In this document: piece by piece, positions 26,201-37,203 of the stretch
How the letters are laid out: each line of letters begins with the position of its first letter
Numbering within the stretch: position 1 is the first letter of the stretch
Assembly: GCA_038373885.1 (NCBI GenBank)
Contig: JAWZYV010013028.1
Location: 62,001-126,000 of the forward strand
Source: Cheiracanthium punctorium
Taxonomy: Eukaryota; Arthropoda; Arachnida; Araneae; Cheiracanthiidae
Reading direction: 5' to 3'
Length of the DNA stretch: 64,000 bases
The notes under the pieces: model-generated
Databases searched by the model: none
What the model was told of the DNA's origin: nothing
The model's input: only the letters and a program-made list of their open reading frames with translations
Position numbers and translations under genes: made by a program

Positions 26201-27065
26201 TCCCCCCATTGTTATTGACACTCTTTTCCATAATGAAGACACCTTAATGTTTTCAGTGCTTTAAAACGATGTGACCACATCTCGCAACCACTTACGTACC
26301 AAGTGTGTAATTTTGTTGTTAATGCCTCAAAAAAAAAAATTGCTCTGCGGACAAAACAATAGAGGTCGACAGAGCCACTGAAGTGAAACGCCTTCAACAC
26401 TGCTGGATAAGACATTGTTGAAAATCGCGACAAACAGGTTAAGAACGATTCCAAAATTGCAGTTTTCGTCAGATTTCTTCCTTTTTTTTTCTTGGGTGTG
26501 CGTTATGTTTGCTTTTGAAGAAGACGATGAAAATTGAATTCGTGATTTCACACCACCTAATGTCCATAACCTAGATGTGTACATATTTTGGAATTTAAAA
26601 GCATAAATGCATGCAGGGTCAGCTGAACGACCGTTGTGGAGTAATAAATAATTTTGGAATCTTCCAGAAGTTATGACACAACGTTTGGGTGTGTTCGCTT
26701 TTGCTGAAGACAGGTTCACCTTCGGTCAAACATGAGCTTTTGCTTTATTTTGTAAATGTATTTGAAATTAATGTTAAATTTATTTCTAATAAATTCAAAC
26801 TGTTTGAAAAGTCAGCGTTTATATAAAAAAAAAAATACTGAAAAATACTTAATGGTGTCAAAGACGAGTAAAGCTGAAACACTTTTGTATGGAATAATTA
26901 TACAGTGATATATTTTACAAAAATAATAGTAAATTGTACGTAAATTCAAGAAATGCATATATCCTCTTTTCTTCATCAGAAAAGCATTCTGCAATTCACT
27001 TGTGTAAGTAGGTGAACAAGAAGCGAAAGTAAATATTTGGAAAGTTTCCTTTTCAAAAAATAAAG
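23207..27065. other. Long stretch without a recognised gene
   Basis: Minus frames at 23434-23739, 23788-24069, 26212-26454 and 26327-26719, and plus frames at 24254-24517 and 25343-25537, were read for domains; none recognised. GGGCCGGATTTACGAGTG near 24262 resembles a hAT-type end but has no partner. T-runs at about 24416-24432. Confidence 0.4.
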
Positions 27066-27069
27066 AGCC

Positions 27070-27345
27070 TCACCATGGCACAGTGGTTAGATCACTTAGA
27101 TCACTGAAATGGATAGACGGCCGAAGTGTGAAGGTCCCGGATTCGGGTCCCATCGTTCGGCTGTCGATCTAACGGTCTGGAGTTTCGGTAGGTCGGTAGG
27201 TTCGGTAGGTTTTCTCCAGATGTAACGTGAATACGCGTTAGAACACCCTTCGAAAGTCCTCCTACCAAGGCACCCCCCTTCCTTGGCAGATCGCCCTACC
27301 GTAGCGTTGCCGTAATCACACAAAAAAAAAAAAGAAAAAATGTAA
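27070..27345 (+). repeat. tRNA-derived SINE, body family 1, with head
   Basis: The head carries an A-box TGGCACAGTGG and a B-box-like GGATTCGGGTCCC. The body has GTCGATCTAACGGTCTGGAG, TTTTCTCCAGATGTAACGTG and AAAGTCCTCC. The tail is AATCACAC followed by a long A run. A GTAGGTCG(GTAGGTTCG) stutter distinguishes this copy. Confidence 0.75.
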
Positions 27346-27413
27346 TAATGTTAGATAAAGCGCTATGTCATAGCTATGTCAACGTTACTTGCGATTAATA
27401 ACAAAGAGCTTAA

Positions 27414-28350
27414 CCCTTTGAAGCGCAACCCTTTCCCAATGCTGAAAAAGGGCAGCCGTTGCCATCGCTCGACTCAACTACCAGCAAGATGGAGGACGAT
27501 CGAAACGTTCATCGCGTGAAACAGAGCTAGAGACCCTTTTTTGACGACAGCTGGCTGTACCTCCACGGCCAGCTGTCGTCAAAAAAGGGTCTCTGGCTCT
27601 GTGGCACTCGATGAACGTTTCGATCGTCCTCCATCTTGCTGATAGTTGAGTTGAGCGATGGCAACGGCTTCCCTTTTTTCAGGATCAGGCACTCTATCCA
27701 GCTGCTCTCGCATTTTTCCACTTTTAAGCAGGTGTCAGTGCTGTTAAAAATAATCGTGACAATTTCTTTACGGGAAATGACGTGCTAAAAAGTAAAGGCA
27801 TACTTGCCAACATCTAGTGAAGAAAATCCAGTAGATTTATATGGTATCTAATTCAAAGTCACAATTACTTATTTAAGTCACAAAACACTATTCGAAATTT
27901 TTCACACCTTAAATTTCGCCATCTATTCTATGTATCATTTTTTTAAAATATGAAATTTTCAAGAGTCCCTCACAAATGTGTAATCAACATAAGCACAAAT
28001 CTTTATTATTGGACCAAAATACCATGGTATATTCATCCATATTAAATGAATAGAACCTAAGAGCAGTAATCTTTCAGAACTGGTGGGGAAATAAATGTGT
28101 CGATTATTAAAACTTCAAAATGTTAGAAAACCAGGAGATTTTAATGTAAAATCAGGAGACAAGGAGAAACCATCAAAATCCAGTAGTCTCCTGAAAAATC
28201 CAGTAGAGTTGGCAGGTATGTAAAGGATTCTCGTGGAGCTATGTGACCCGCAACTATTTTTATAGAAATCAAATCTATTCTTCTTGACTGGCAACAGTCA
28301 AAACGTCAGAGTTTGGTGTTCCCAGAGCGGAAACACTGCGCGTTAAAGGG
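27414..28350. mobile_element. TTAA palindromic element, A-B form, split by another insertion
   Basis: TTAA at 27410-27413 and 28351-28354. Left type A end, both arms, then the B interior up to AAAAGTAAAGG, where a 422-bp element is inserted. The B interior resumes at ATTCTCGTGG and ends in a type B terminus. Confidence 0.85.
27799..28220. mobile_element. MITE with CATACYTGCCAAC ends, nested in the TTAA element
   Basis: Left CATACTTGCCAAC; right, reversed, CATACCTGCCAAC. TAAAGG is repeated on each side (27793-27798, 28221-28226). The uninterrupted host copies at other loci read AGTAAAGGATTCTCGTGG, proving the exact insertion point. Only six bases are clearly duplicated. Confidence 0.85.
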
Positions 28351-28740
28351 TTAAGATTCAAATCTACATTATCCGCCGACATGTTTTCAAGGAACAACAG
28401 CATTACCGCTATTCTCAGCGAGAGAAAATTCGACGTTTGAAAGTGAACAAAACGCTTTCCCTCCTTCAACTTTTTCTCTATTGGTCAGATTTAGTATAAA
28501 CCTTCTCCGTTCAACAGGGATCATTTTGAAAGAAAAACCGAATAGTTTTTCTTAGTCTCGACCGAATAGTTTTTCACTCTAGAGGAAAAACATGCATTTG
28601 GATAGTGCCTTTTATATATTTTTTTAGTTCTGATTTACGTTTTGTTCAAAACAAGATTAAAAAGTACACATTAAGAGAAAGTTCGAAACGAATATTTAGA
28701 CTGCGCTTTTGGTCGAAATATAGGACTTTAAAACCACATT

Positions 28741-28964
28741 TTTTTTCCCCTAAGGACCGTCCTTTGCTTTGGAGGCATTGGCCACTACTAAGGACAGAGA
28801 TGTTGGTCTCTTTATTATGGGTGCACCTGGTAAGTGGACCAACGTCGCCCCCTATGAAGGGATGGACACACTGACAACCACGCCCAGTAGGGGATCGAAC
28901 CCCGAAGCTGGCAGTTGAACCCGAAACAGTGGTACGGTGCTTTACCACCGTACAATTTGACCGG
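28741..28964 (-). repeat. tRNA-derived SINE, body family 2, head 2
   Basis: On the minus strand the head has a B-box GGGGTTCGATCCCC. The body is shared with 19449-19668 (CCCTTCATAGGG, GTGCACCCATAATAAA, CCTTAGTAGTGGC). An 11-bp direct repeat AAAACCACATT flanks it (28730-28740, 28965-28975), indicating target-primed insertion. Confidence 0.85.
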
Positions 28965-28975
28965 AAAACCACATT

Positions 28976-29520
28976 GTTTTATTGAAAAACTTTCTGCTTT
29001 TGGTTTTAGCAGATATCTTAATAATCAAATTGTCTGGGTAAGAAAGGCGTAGTTTTTCAGACAAAACAAGTTATTAAATGATCCCTATAACCTGACTACA
29101 TATTTGAGTTGAATATAATAAAGCGCACACAAAGAATTTTTCAAATATCTCACGTTTCATGCAGCAAAGATTCAATTTTACATCATGCTTAAAAAACAAC
29201 ATGGCTAGAACATATTTTAAGGCAATTAAATTTGCATATTCGTGATAGTCTTATGTAACTTAAAAGTCACGAATCCCTTAAATGATGATTTTAGATTCAT
29301 TTTGCTTACTGCTTTATACTCTTTTGTACATCTAAAAGTTTGTTCGGAAAGTAAACCAGTGTTCTTAGCATATAATCTTATTTGTGACTCTTCACCAGTG
29401 ACCAGACATCCGGAAGCAAAACTACAGTCAGGTATTCTGTTCATTAAACTCTTACTTCTTACTGCGATACATCTGCAATTTTTGTTAACTAAGATTAACT
29501 TTAAAACTTGAAAGTAGTAT
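28976..29520. other. Noncoding stretch
   Basis: Overlapping frames on both strands (29226-29511) have no recognised domain. Confidence 0.4.
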
Positions 29521-29524
29521 TTAA

Positions 29525-30032
29525 CCCTTTAACGCTCAGTGATCCCGCTCTAGGAACACCAAACTCTGACGTTCTGACTGCTGCCAGTCACGAAAAATAG
29601 ATTGGATTTCTATGAAAATAGTTGCGGGTGACATAGCTCCACGAGAATCCTTTACTTTTTAGCACGTCATTTCCCGTAAAAGAATTGTCGCGATTATTTT
29701 TAACAGCACTGACATCTGCAGAAAAATGGAAGAATGCGAGAACAGCTGCATAGATTGGCCAATGCTGAAAAAAGGGGAGCCGTTGCCATCGCTCGACTTA
29801 ACTACCAGCAAGATGGCGGACGATCGAAACGTTCATCGCGTGACACAGATCTAGAGACCGACATACGACAGCTGGCTGTGCCTGGCACAGCCAGCTGCGT
29901 TAAAAAAAGGGTCTCTAGATCTGTGTCACGCGATGAACGTTTCGATCGTCCGCCATCTTGATGGTAGTTAAGTCGAGCGATGGCAACGGCTGCCCTTTTT
30001 TCAGCATTGGGAAAGGGTTGTGCCTCAAAGGG
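29525..30032. mobile_element. TTAA palindromic element, B-A form, near full length (508 bp)
   Basis: TTAA at 29521-29524 and 30033-30036. Left type B end (CCCTTTAACGCTCAGTG), the complete B interior, both fold-back arms separated by a few bases (GCTGTGCCTGGCACAGC centre), and a right type A end. One of the most complete B-A copies here, useful as a family reference. Confidence 0.9.
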
Positions 30033-30173
30033 TTAATGATGATGATCTCTAATTAGAAATGCTTTTTTTTTTATCAAACCTTATAGTTTAGACACAGAAT
30101 TTTTCTAAAGGAGAGAGATCATTCCTTCATGTTCTCTCTCATTGTTACTAAGTAAGTCATGGCAGCTGCAAAA

Positions 30174-30364
30174 CGGCCGAAGTGTGAAGGTCCCGGGTTC
30201 GGGTCCCGTCGCGCGGTCGTCGATCTAACGGTCTGGAGTTTTGGTAGGTTTTCTCCCGATGTAACGTGAATACGCGTTAGAACCCCTTAGAAAGTCCTCC
30301 TTCCAAGGCATCCCTCATCTTAGGCAGATACCCCTCGCGCAGGTTTGCCTTAATCACACACAAC
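30174..30364 (+). repeat. SINE, body family 1, 5'-truncated, 16-bp target duplication
   Basis: Starts inside the head at CGGCCGAAGTGTGAAGG, contains GGGTTCGGGTCCC and the shared body, and ends TTAATCACACACAAC. CATGGCAGCTGCAAAA is repeated exactly at 30158-30173 and 30365-30380. Confidence 0.9.
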
Positions 30365-30616
30365 CATGGCAGCTGCAAAAAAAATTCGATTACTGTAGAT
30401 GAAACAATTGACAGTACTATGTCTTTCCGATGATTTAAACGGTTGCTAGCCAAATACCTAAAGCTAAACCAGACATGCATTGATTAAAAAGACACACGTT
30501 ATCTTAGTTTAGTGGACAACAGAAAAATGTGTTTCACAGTTGGTCTACACACAGTGGCTTTAGCTGGAATTTAGTTTAAAATATCGTCCAAATGACGTCA
30601 GCTACGAAATTCATCG

Positions 30617-30619
<3 letters not shown>

Positions 30620-30649
<30 letters not shown>
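30620..30649. repeat. Poly-T run, 30 bases
   Basis: Uninterrupted T run; could be the reversed tail of a retrotransposed sequence, but no element was recognised next to it. Confidence 0.9.
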
Positions 30650-30655
<6 letters not shown>

Positions 30656-31544
30656 ACCGTACTTTCAAGAGCCCGCCAAATATTTACAGTACTATAAGAT
30701 ACAGCACGGTACTTTTAAAAAAATTGCCAGATATCTAAAGCTAATAGCTATATCTTTCGACCCTAACTATTGCACTTTTAAGAACACACAAAAATCTAAA
30801 GCAAAAACCTGTCGTTCAGTACCAATCCTATTGAATACTAGCTGCCTCCGGCGACCAGTTGGTTCGCCATCTTAATAAATCTTGTTCGGAGAGACTCCTG
30901 TTTTTCACCGGCTTCCTTGGCACTCAAATCTCTCAGATTCTGAATGGAATTTAAAATTAAACTGGTTGCAAACAGGGACGGCCCTACGATAAGAGTCGTC
31001 CCTGCTAATGTAAAAAAGACGCCCCCTTTTATGCTACTTTGTTGAGTTCGAAATGACGCCCCTTCGAAGCCGGCGCCCAGATGCGTTGCTTACTGTGTCT
31101 ATCGATCTTTATTTCTGTACTAACATCCAATTTTTAGAGTGTTTTATTATTTTCTTGAATATTTTTAAAAAATTCTTAATTATCGCTTTTGGGACAAGGA
31201 AATCTTTTTTTTTTTCTTTCATTTTTTATACATTTTTATACAAAATTAATTTTTATTTCATAATTTTTATTTTTTTAGATAAATTCCAGCGTCAAATTAA
31301 TCATTTACGCTGTAAAAAAATTGCCAAAACACGTTTATAAAGGAGCTGTTTGTTTCACTTTCCAACTAAAGAATGTGGCCCTTGGCAGTCCGGTCATTTA
31401 TATGAGCGGCCCTTCTCTTATAAAATATGTGCGGCCCCCGTAATCTAAGGTCCCCTAATATATCCCCTAATCTATTATACGGTAGTACAGTTGATCTCAA
31501 GAGCTTCTCAAATATATCTCAAAAAGTAATCTCTGCAAACACTT
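30650..31544. other. Noncoding stretch with a possible Helitron-like terminus
   Basis: Read on the minus strand, the sequence ends GCCGGAGGCAG then CTAG followed by T near 30838. That fits a Helitron 3' end with a short stem, but no matching 5' end was found. Patches at 30970-31090 and 31370-31450 (GACGCCCC, GGCCC) look like further element debris. Confidence 0.35.
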
Positions 31545-32180
31545 AACCTGCCAAATATCTACATTACTTTCAATGACCTGCCAATACCAATACAGATATA
31601 CCAATCGGCGATAAATATTTACGGTGAAAACGCCCGATATCGCTAAGCCACGCCTGACACTGACTACAAAAGTACTTGTTATTCCCAAGCAAAGAATAAA
31701 ATATCCTTAACCCTTTAAAGCACAGTGTTCCCATTCTGGGAACAGAAAACTCTGACGTTTTGACTGTTGCCAGTCACGAAGAATAGATTTGATTTCTATA
31801 AAAATAGTTGCGGCTGACATAGCTCCACGAGAATCCTTTACTTTTTAGCACGTCATTTTCCGTAAAAAAATGGTCCCGGGTATTTTTAAATGCACTGACA
31901 TCTGCTGGAAAAAGGAAGAACGCGAGAACAGCCGGATCGATTGCCCAATGCTGAGAAAAGGGCAGCCGTTTCCCTTTTTTCAGCATTGAGAAAGGGTTGC
32001 GCCTCAAAGGGTTAACCTACCAAATATCTACATGACTTTCAATAACCTGCCAATATCAATACAGATATACAAATCGGCTATAAATATTTACGGTGAAAAC
32101 GCCCGATATCTCTAAGCCACGCCTGACACTGACTACAAAAGTACTTGTAATTCCCAAGCAAAGAATAAAATATCCTTAAT
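31545..32180. repeat. ~163-bp tandem duplication split by a TTAA element
   Basis: The unit from CTGCCAAATATCTACAT to AAGAATAAAATATCC occurs at 31545-31706 and again from 32016 to about 32177, with few differences. The palindromic element (31711-32011) lies precisely at the TTAA joining the two units. Confidence 0.85.
31711..32011. mobile_element. TTAA palindromic element, B-A form, arms deleted
   Basis: TTAA at 31707-31710 and 32012-32015. Left type B end; the two fold-back arms are reduced to GGGCAGCCG joined to the opposite TTTCCC, so most of the hairpin is lost; right type A end. Confidence 0.85.
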
Positions 32181-33086
32181 AATTGGTCTTTACGCAGTCT
32201 CTTTATCTGGCATTTAGTTAGATTATCAAGCAAATACTGTTAGACGCTTATTTCACCCGCGCTTTTTCACAGTACGGGTTCCCTGAAGAGAGATCAGATT
32301 CCATATACAGTATTCCCAACCATTCATTCATTCATTTTGCTAAAAGGCTTCTTCATCTTCATATCTTCTTCACACGCTCCCATTCAACACGCCCACTAGC
32401 AGATGCAATTACAAGATTTTGATGCGCCTCTCTTTTCCGAAGAAAGTTACGGAAATGCTAATAATGGTATTATCTTGTACGTACATCGGACAATTCTCGT
32501 TAGAGTCTTCTTCCGTGGGGAAAAAAATAAATTGTTTATATATTCAGAGACCATTTCGGAAATTTTTACTGTGGAAAAACGGTGATAAATTACACGTAAG
32601 AGGCTCAGTTTGCGTCTTCGAAATTATAGCGTGCGTTCGAAAATAGCTTCAATTTTGTAAAGTCCCCCTTGAAAGAGATGTGGGTGTTTTAAGTCTTGAA
32701 AGTACTTACTGCATAAACAAAGGAAAGAGACGATGATTTCTCAAAATTTAAAAATGTAATAACTGGATGCTTAAAATGAGACGCGTTTACAGAAATTCCC
32801 ATGAACTGAAAACTCCAAAATTACATGCCCTCCAGCTCCCTAAACAAGGAAAACAAATTATGTCAAACGGAAGTATTCTCATACGTTATGAGAAACTTTC
32901 CAAGACTATCGTATTTTTGTATGAAATATATCAATTCTGCAATATCTTACTCGTTAGTAAACTTTATATGCCGTTTGTGAATAAATCTGAATTTAAATAA
33001 AGATTATTCCTTAGTTCTTTATTACTTCGGGTATTAAAATAACATATCCACATATCCTTTAGCATCCTAAACAAGAAAAGTAAATT
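32181..33086. other. Noncoding stretch
   Basis: Frames at 32403-32646 and 32767-33000 show no recognised domain or splice context. Confidence 0.4.
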
Positions 33087-33269
33087 ACGCAAAATTGTGG
33101 CGTAGTGATAAAATTTTTATGGGGGGGGGGTATGACTACTGCAACTCTTAAATATGTATATATACGTTTATATATATTTCCTACTGTGTAAGTTTAATTT
33201 TTCACTTGCTCGATGGATTATCTTGGGATTCCATATTACGTAAGTTAGCTATTCTATATTATAATATAT

Positions 33270-33655
33270 ATATATTAATGACTATGTCATTTTATCTCTC
33301 ACCCCCTTTATTGAAAATTGTATGAAAAATGTGTCCCAAAAACGCGACATAAAAGTATGCGACATAATTAATGACTATATCATTTTATCTCTCACTACCT
33401 TTATTGAAATTTGTCCGAAAAATGTGTCCCAAAAATGCGACATAAAAGTATGCGGCATAATTTTACATATATTTAAATACTATTAGTTCACAACAGCTTT
33501 AATCTATTGTAACAATATTTCGTAAGCTGTAGAATATGCATCACATGTATTTTTTTACACATATTTAAATACTATTGGTTGACAGCAGTTTTATTCTATT
33601 ATTACAATATTTCGTAAGCTGTCGAATATGCTTCACATGTATTTTTCTATAAATA
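33270..33655. repeat. Two adjacent short tandem duplications (~93 bp and ~109 bp)
   Basis: First, TTAATGACTAT(G/A)TCATTTTA with AAATGTGTCCCAAAAA recurs after about 93 bp. Then TTTAAATACTATT(A/G)GTT with ATATTTCGTAAGCTGT recurs after about 109 bp. Confidence 0.8.
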
Positions 33656-33840
33656 GGTGACAATCATAAAAATTTCAACCTAGGGTTACCAGGTGAAATA
33701 CAGGAAAGATGAGATAAAATGTAGGCAAAAATAATAGTTTTAATATGGCAACAATGAAACTAAAAAATTAGGAGGTTCAGGGGGGTTTCTCCCTGACGAG
33801 GCTCGAACAGCCGAGTTATTTATATATATATATATATACA

Positions 33841-35061
33841 CACTATCTGGCCAAAAGTATCCGGACACCCAGTGGTATGAACTTGGAGGGTCCTGAGGCA
33901 CATATTAATATGATGTTGGTCCCCCTTTTGCATCGATGACAGCCTGCACACGTGTAGGAAGACTTTCCACCAGTTTTTGATACGTAGCCATAGGATTTGT
34001 CTTCCAGGCGTCCATCACAACTGAAGTGAGTGCTTGCAGTGAGGATGGTCGATTTGGATGGCTACGTAACATGCGCGCTAATTCGTCCACAACGGGACGG
34101 GATCCATGGGATTTAGATCGGGGTTCTCAGAAGGCCAGTCCAGTTTTTGAAAGCCCATTTCGTCAAACCACGTCTGTGTGAGCCTCGGTATATGAATGGA
34201 GCAGTTATCCTGCTGGAAGAGAAATGGACCTTCCCCGAAATATTGTCACACAGTTGGGAGTGCAGAATTGTCCAGAACGTCCACATACATCGCAGAGTTC
34301 ATGCTTCCACCACAGGAACTAACGGACCCAAGCCCAAACCACGAGAAACGCCCCCCACCATTATACTGCCACCACCAAACTTAAAAGTCGGCACAATTCA
34401 GTCACGCAAAAAACGTTCGCAGGGAATCCGCCAAACTCATTTGCGTCCCTCTGAATGCCAGACTGTGAAGCAAGATTCATTACTCCAAAGAACAGTTTTC
34501 CACGTGTCCACAGTCCAATGACGTTGATCTCTTGCACTATTGCAATCGATGCTTCGCATTCTGTGGAGTGATGTTCGGCTTGTGAGCGGCTACACGACTA
34601 TGGAATCACAAGTTGTTTAACTCTCGACGAACAGCCCTGCTGCTAACACTAACGCCTGGCGAATTTTGGAACTCCTGAGAAATTTCCACCAACGAGGACT
34701 TGCGATTGTTTTTCACTACCCTTTTCAGAGTTCTGCGGCTGCGTTCACTTAGTTTTTGCGGCCTACTACCGTTTTTCTGCAGTTTCGATGTTTCCACTTC
34801 ACAATTACATCACTCCCAGTGGGTTTAGGCTTCTGTAGAATGTCCGCAATCTCACGAACTGATTCTCCACAAAAGTGGCATCCCACTATAATGCCACGAT
34901 CGAACGCAAGTTCCTTTGACTTACTCATTGCTTCACAAACGCATACATACAACCTGACAAACCACTACCAACACTTTTATAGCTTTCGATTACGCATCAA
35001 ATTGCCCCACCCACCAAAACTACATTTTTTGGGGTGTCCGGATACTTTTGGACAGATAGTG
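33841..35061 (-). mobile_element. Decayed Tc1-like element
   Basis: Inverted ends CACTATCTGGCCAAAAGTAT and, reversed, CACTATCTGTCCAAAAGTAT, both continuing CCGGACACCC. TA follows the right end; the left-flank TA appears mutated to CA. The 1221-bp size suits a Tc1 element that has lost parts of its gene. Confidence 0.85.
33905..34928 (-). pseudogene. Tc1-family transposase pseudogene
   Basis: Minus-strand remains of a DDE transposase that cut and pasted the surrounding element. It starts MSKSKELAFDRGIIVG at 34928. The N-terminal helix-turn-helix region is split across frames (34749-34928 and 34606-34797), followed by stops. The first catalytic motif reads LWSNES, so the expected Asp is Asn. 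The last reads DLNPMDP, where an active enzyme has DLNPIE. The C-terminal part (33905-34090, ...MLRSHPNRPSSLQ...) is open. Frameshifts, stops and two changed catalytic residues make it inactive. Confidence 0.85.
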
Positions 35062-35179
35062 TATATATATATATATATATATATAGCACAGCACATATAT
35101 ATATATATGCTGTGTGTGTGTGTGAAGAAAACACATTTTTTATGACAAAAAATTCCTCATGGAGGGGGTTATATAACCA

Positions 35180-35305
35180 TGAGAGCAGGCAGCATAGGGC
35201 AAGGGGGGCAATGCCCCCCCTGGATTTTTGTATGCGGTGTTTTTCCTTGCTTTTTCGCTCTTTCCAACATGGTAACCATACGTTAAAGTAGTCTTTCCCC
35301 CCCCC
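35180..35305. mobile_element. Fragment of the GGGCGCC-end hAT MITE
   Basis: Reversed copy of the interior of 53557-53720: GCAGCATAGGGCAAGGGG, GGATTTTTGTATGC, TTGCTTTTTCGCTCTTT, CATGGTAACCATACG. Both extreme ends are missing. Confidence 0.7.
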
Positions 35306-35431
35306 CCCTTAAGCCCCCCCCACGTAGCTATGCCACTGACGCCAAACATATACATTATGAGAAAATTTCCATCATTAATCTCTTATTTTTCCATTGATAA
35401 CTGCACGGCAAGTGTTTAAGGAACGATTAAA

Positions 35432-35515
35432 ACATCACTCCCAGTGGGTTTAGGCTTCTGTAGAATGTCCGCAATCTCACGAACTGATTCTCCACAAAAG
35501 TGGCATCCCACTATA
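35432..35515. repeat. 84-bp exact copy of Tc1 pseudogene sequence
   Basis: Identical over 84 bp to 34807-34890 within the Tc1 pseudogene, but outside the element and without terminal repeats. It begins ACATCACTCCCAGTGGG and ends GCATCCCACTATA. Confidence 0.95.
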
Positions 35516-36144
35516 GCACAATGCAGAAAACCGACCACCAACGGAGAATAAATATTTTCAATATTTAGTGTGAACATTCCAATATTATACCACAATCTGA
35601 ACAACCCGTATATTCCGTATGGGTACCCAAATAAATTTCAGGTGATCTATTAAAGCTGTGGTTCGCTGATAGACGATTCATAAGGTTTCGTTGGTGATAT
35701 GTTGATAGTTTGTCTGGTTGCTCCTAAAATCTGGGATTTTTGTATCAAAAATATCGATTATACAATAACTTACTTATAGTAAATAGATTTGAATCATGCA
35801 AAAAAAGTACAATTAAATGATTGAATGTATGTAGGCAAACATAAATATTACAAACAAAAATATTAATTTAATTATAATAGCTAGTGATTTGATCAAATAA
35901 ACAAAAGAAATTTAACACAAAGTGAAAAATCTGTGAACTGTTATCTTGATTCAAAGTGAATGGTGGAAGCTGTTAGGTATTTTACTTAAGGGCTCACTAG
36001 TACAGCGATTTTTTTTTTTCATTGAAGTATAAAATTTAACTTAATCAGCCTATCAGTAGCAGAATCGTATAATTAGTTACGAATGGTGAATATAGATGGT
36101 GCTGAAATGCAACCAATTAGATTTGGGTGGTCGAAGTAACCGCG
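35516..36144. other. AT-rich noncoding stretch
   Basis: Nothing recognised. Confidence 0.45.
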
Positions 36145-36155
36145 TGGAGTGAGTA

Positions 36156-36423
36156 CCAATGTGTAGTACAGTGGTTAAAGCCACTGACATTGGGAGATGG
36201 CTCAAGTAGAGGAACAGGGTTCTGTCCTCTCGCTGAGCCGTCGGTCTAGCGGTATGGAGTTTTGGTCGGTTTTCTCCAGATGTAACGTGATTACGCGCTA
36301 GATACCCAGAAAAGTCCTCCACCATGGCATTTGCCCCTCCTTTCTCTGACGTGGATTTATAAGCGGTTCCTCTCGTCCAAGCACACAAATCCAAATACTT
36401 GTTCCAACACAACAACAACAAAA
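36156..36423 (+). repeat. tRNA-derived SINE, body family 1, long form
   Basis: Head with A-box TAGTACAGTGG and a decayed B-box (AGGGTTCTGTCCTC). The shared body follows, then a longer 3' end (ACGTGGATTTATAAGCGG) and a CAA-rich tail (AACAACAACAAAA). TGGAGTGAGTA flanks it on both sides (36145-36155, 36424-36434). Confidence 0.88.
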
Positions 36424-36685
36424 TGGAGTGAGTATATTCCGTTTTCTTTCGACCATTCTCGATAGTATATTGTCTTTCCCCCCAAACGCCGCGATTTAGT
36501 GCCATTAAAGCACTATTACGCGATTTACTGTTTCTAGTTTTCCCAACCCTATTTTTATTGTAGTTGCCAACAGCAACTTAGGAATAACCATTTTTTCTTT
36601 TTCTTTTTTTTAATGGGGGGGGGGGAAGAGCTGTGTTGTCTTAGATATTTACAATTGCTTCAAAACACTTTTATTTTTTATTTAA

Positions 36686-37199
36686 CCCTTTAACGCGCAG
36701 TGTTCCCGCTCTGGGAAACACCAAACTCTGACGTTTTGACTGTTGCCAGTCACGAAGAATAGATTTGATTTCTATAAAAATAGTTACGGGCGACATGGCT
36801 CCACGAGAATCCTTTCCTTTTTAGCACGTCACTTCCCGTAAAAAAAAAAAAAGTCGCGATTATTTTTAACAGTACTGACATCTGCTGAAAAATGGAAGAA
36901 TACGAGAACGGCGGGATAGATTGGCCAATGCTGAAAAAAGGGCAGCCGTTGACATCTGTCGACTTAACTACCAGCAAGATGGCGGACGATCGAAACGTTC
37001 ATCGCCTGCCACAGATCTAGAGACCCTTTTTTGGTGCAGCTGGTTGTGCGCGCACAGCCAGCTGTCGTCAAAAAAGGGTCTCTAGATCTGTGGAACGCGA
37101 TGAACGTTTCGATTGTCCGCCATCTTGCTGGCAGTTAAGGCGACCGATGGCAACGGCTGCTCTTTTTTCAGCATTGGGAAAGGGTTGCGCCTCAAAAGG
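36686..37199. mobile_element. TTAA palindromic element, B-A form, near full length (514 bp)
   Basis: TTAA at 36682-36685 and 37200-37203. Type B left end (CCCTTTAACGCGCAGTG), an A-run expansion near 36841, full fold-back arms meeting at TGTGCGCGCACA, and a right type A end. Confidence 0.9.
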
Positions 37200-37203
37200 T
37201 TAA

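Larger units (their letters stand above)
33095..35338. mobile_element. hAT-like element, shell interrupted by other insertions
   Basis: The left end TTGTGGCGTAGTGATAAAA and the right end, reversed, CAGTGGCATAGCTACGTG belong to the same family as 4883-5061. Flanks ACGCAAAA (33087-33094) and ACGCCAAA (35339-35346) agree at seven of eight bases. The interior holds two short tandem arrays, a Tc1 element and a fragment of the GGGCGCC-end MITE. Confidence 0.65.

Noticed and set aside
26212..26719. Overlapping minus frames of 80 and 130 codons
   Set aside because: Low complexity (Ser and Lys runs) and no family recognised.
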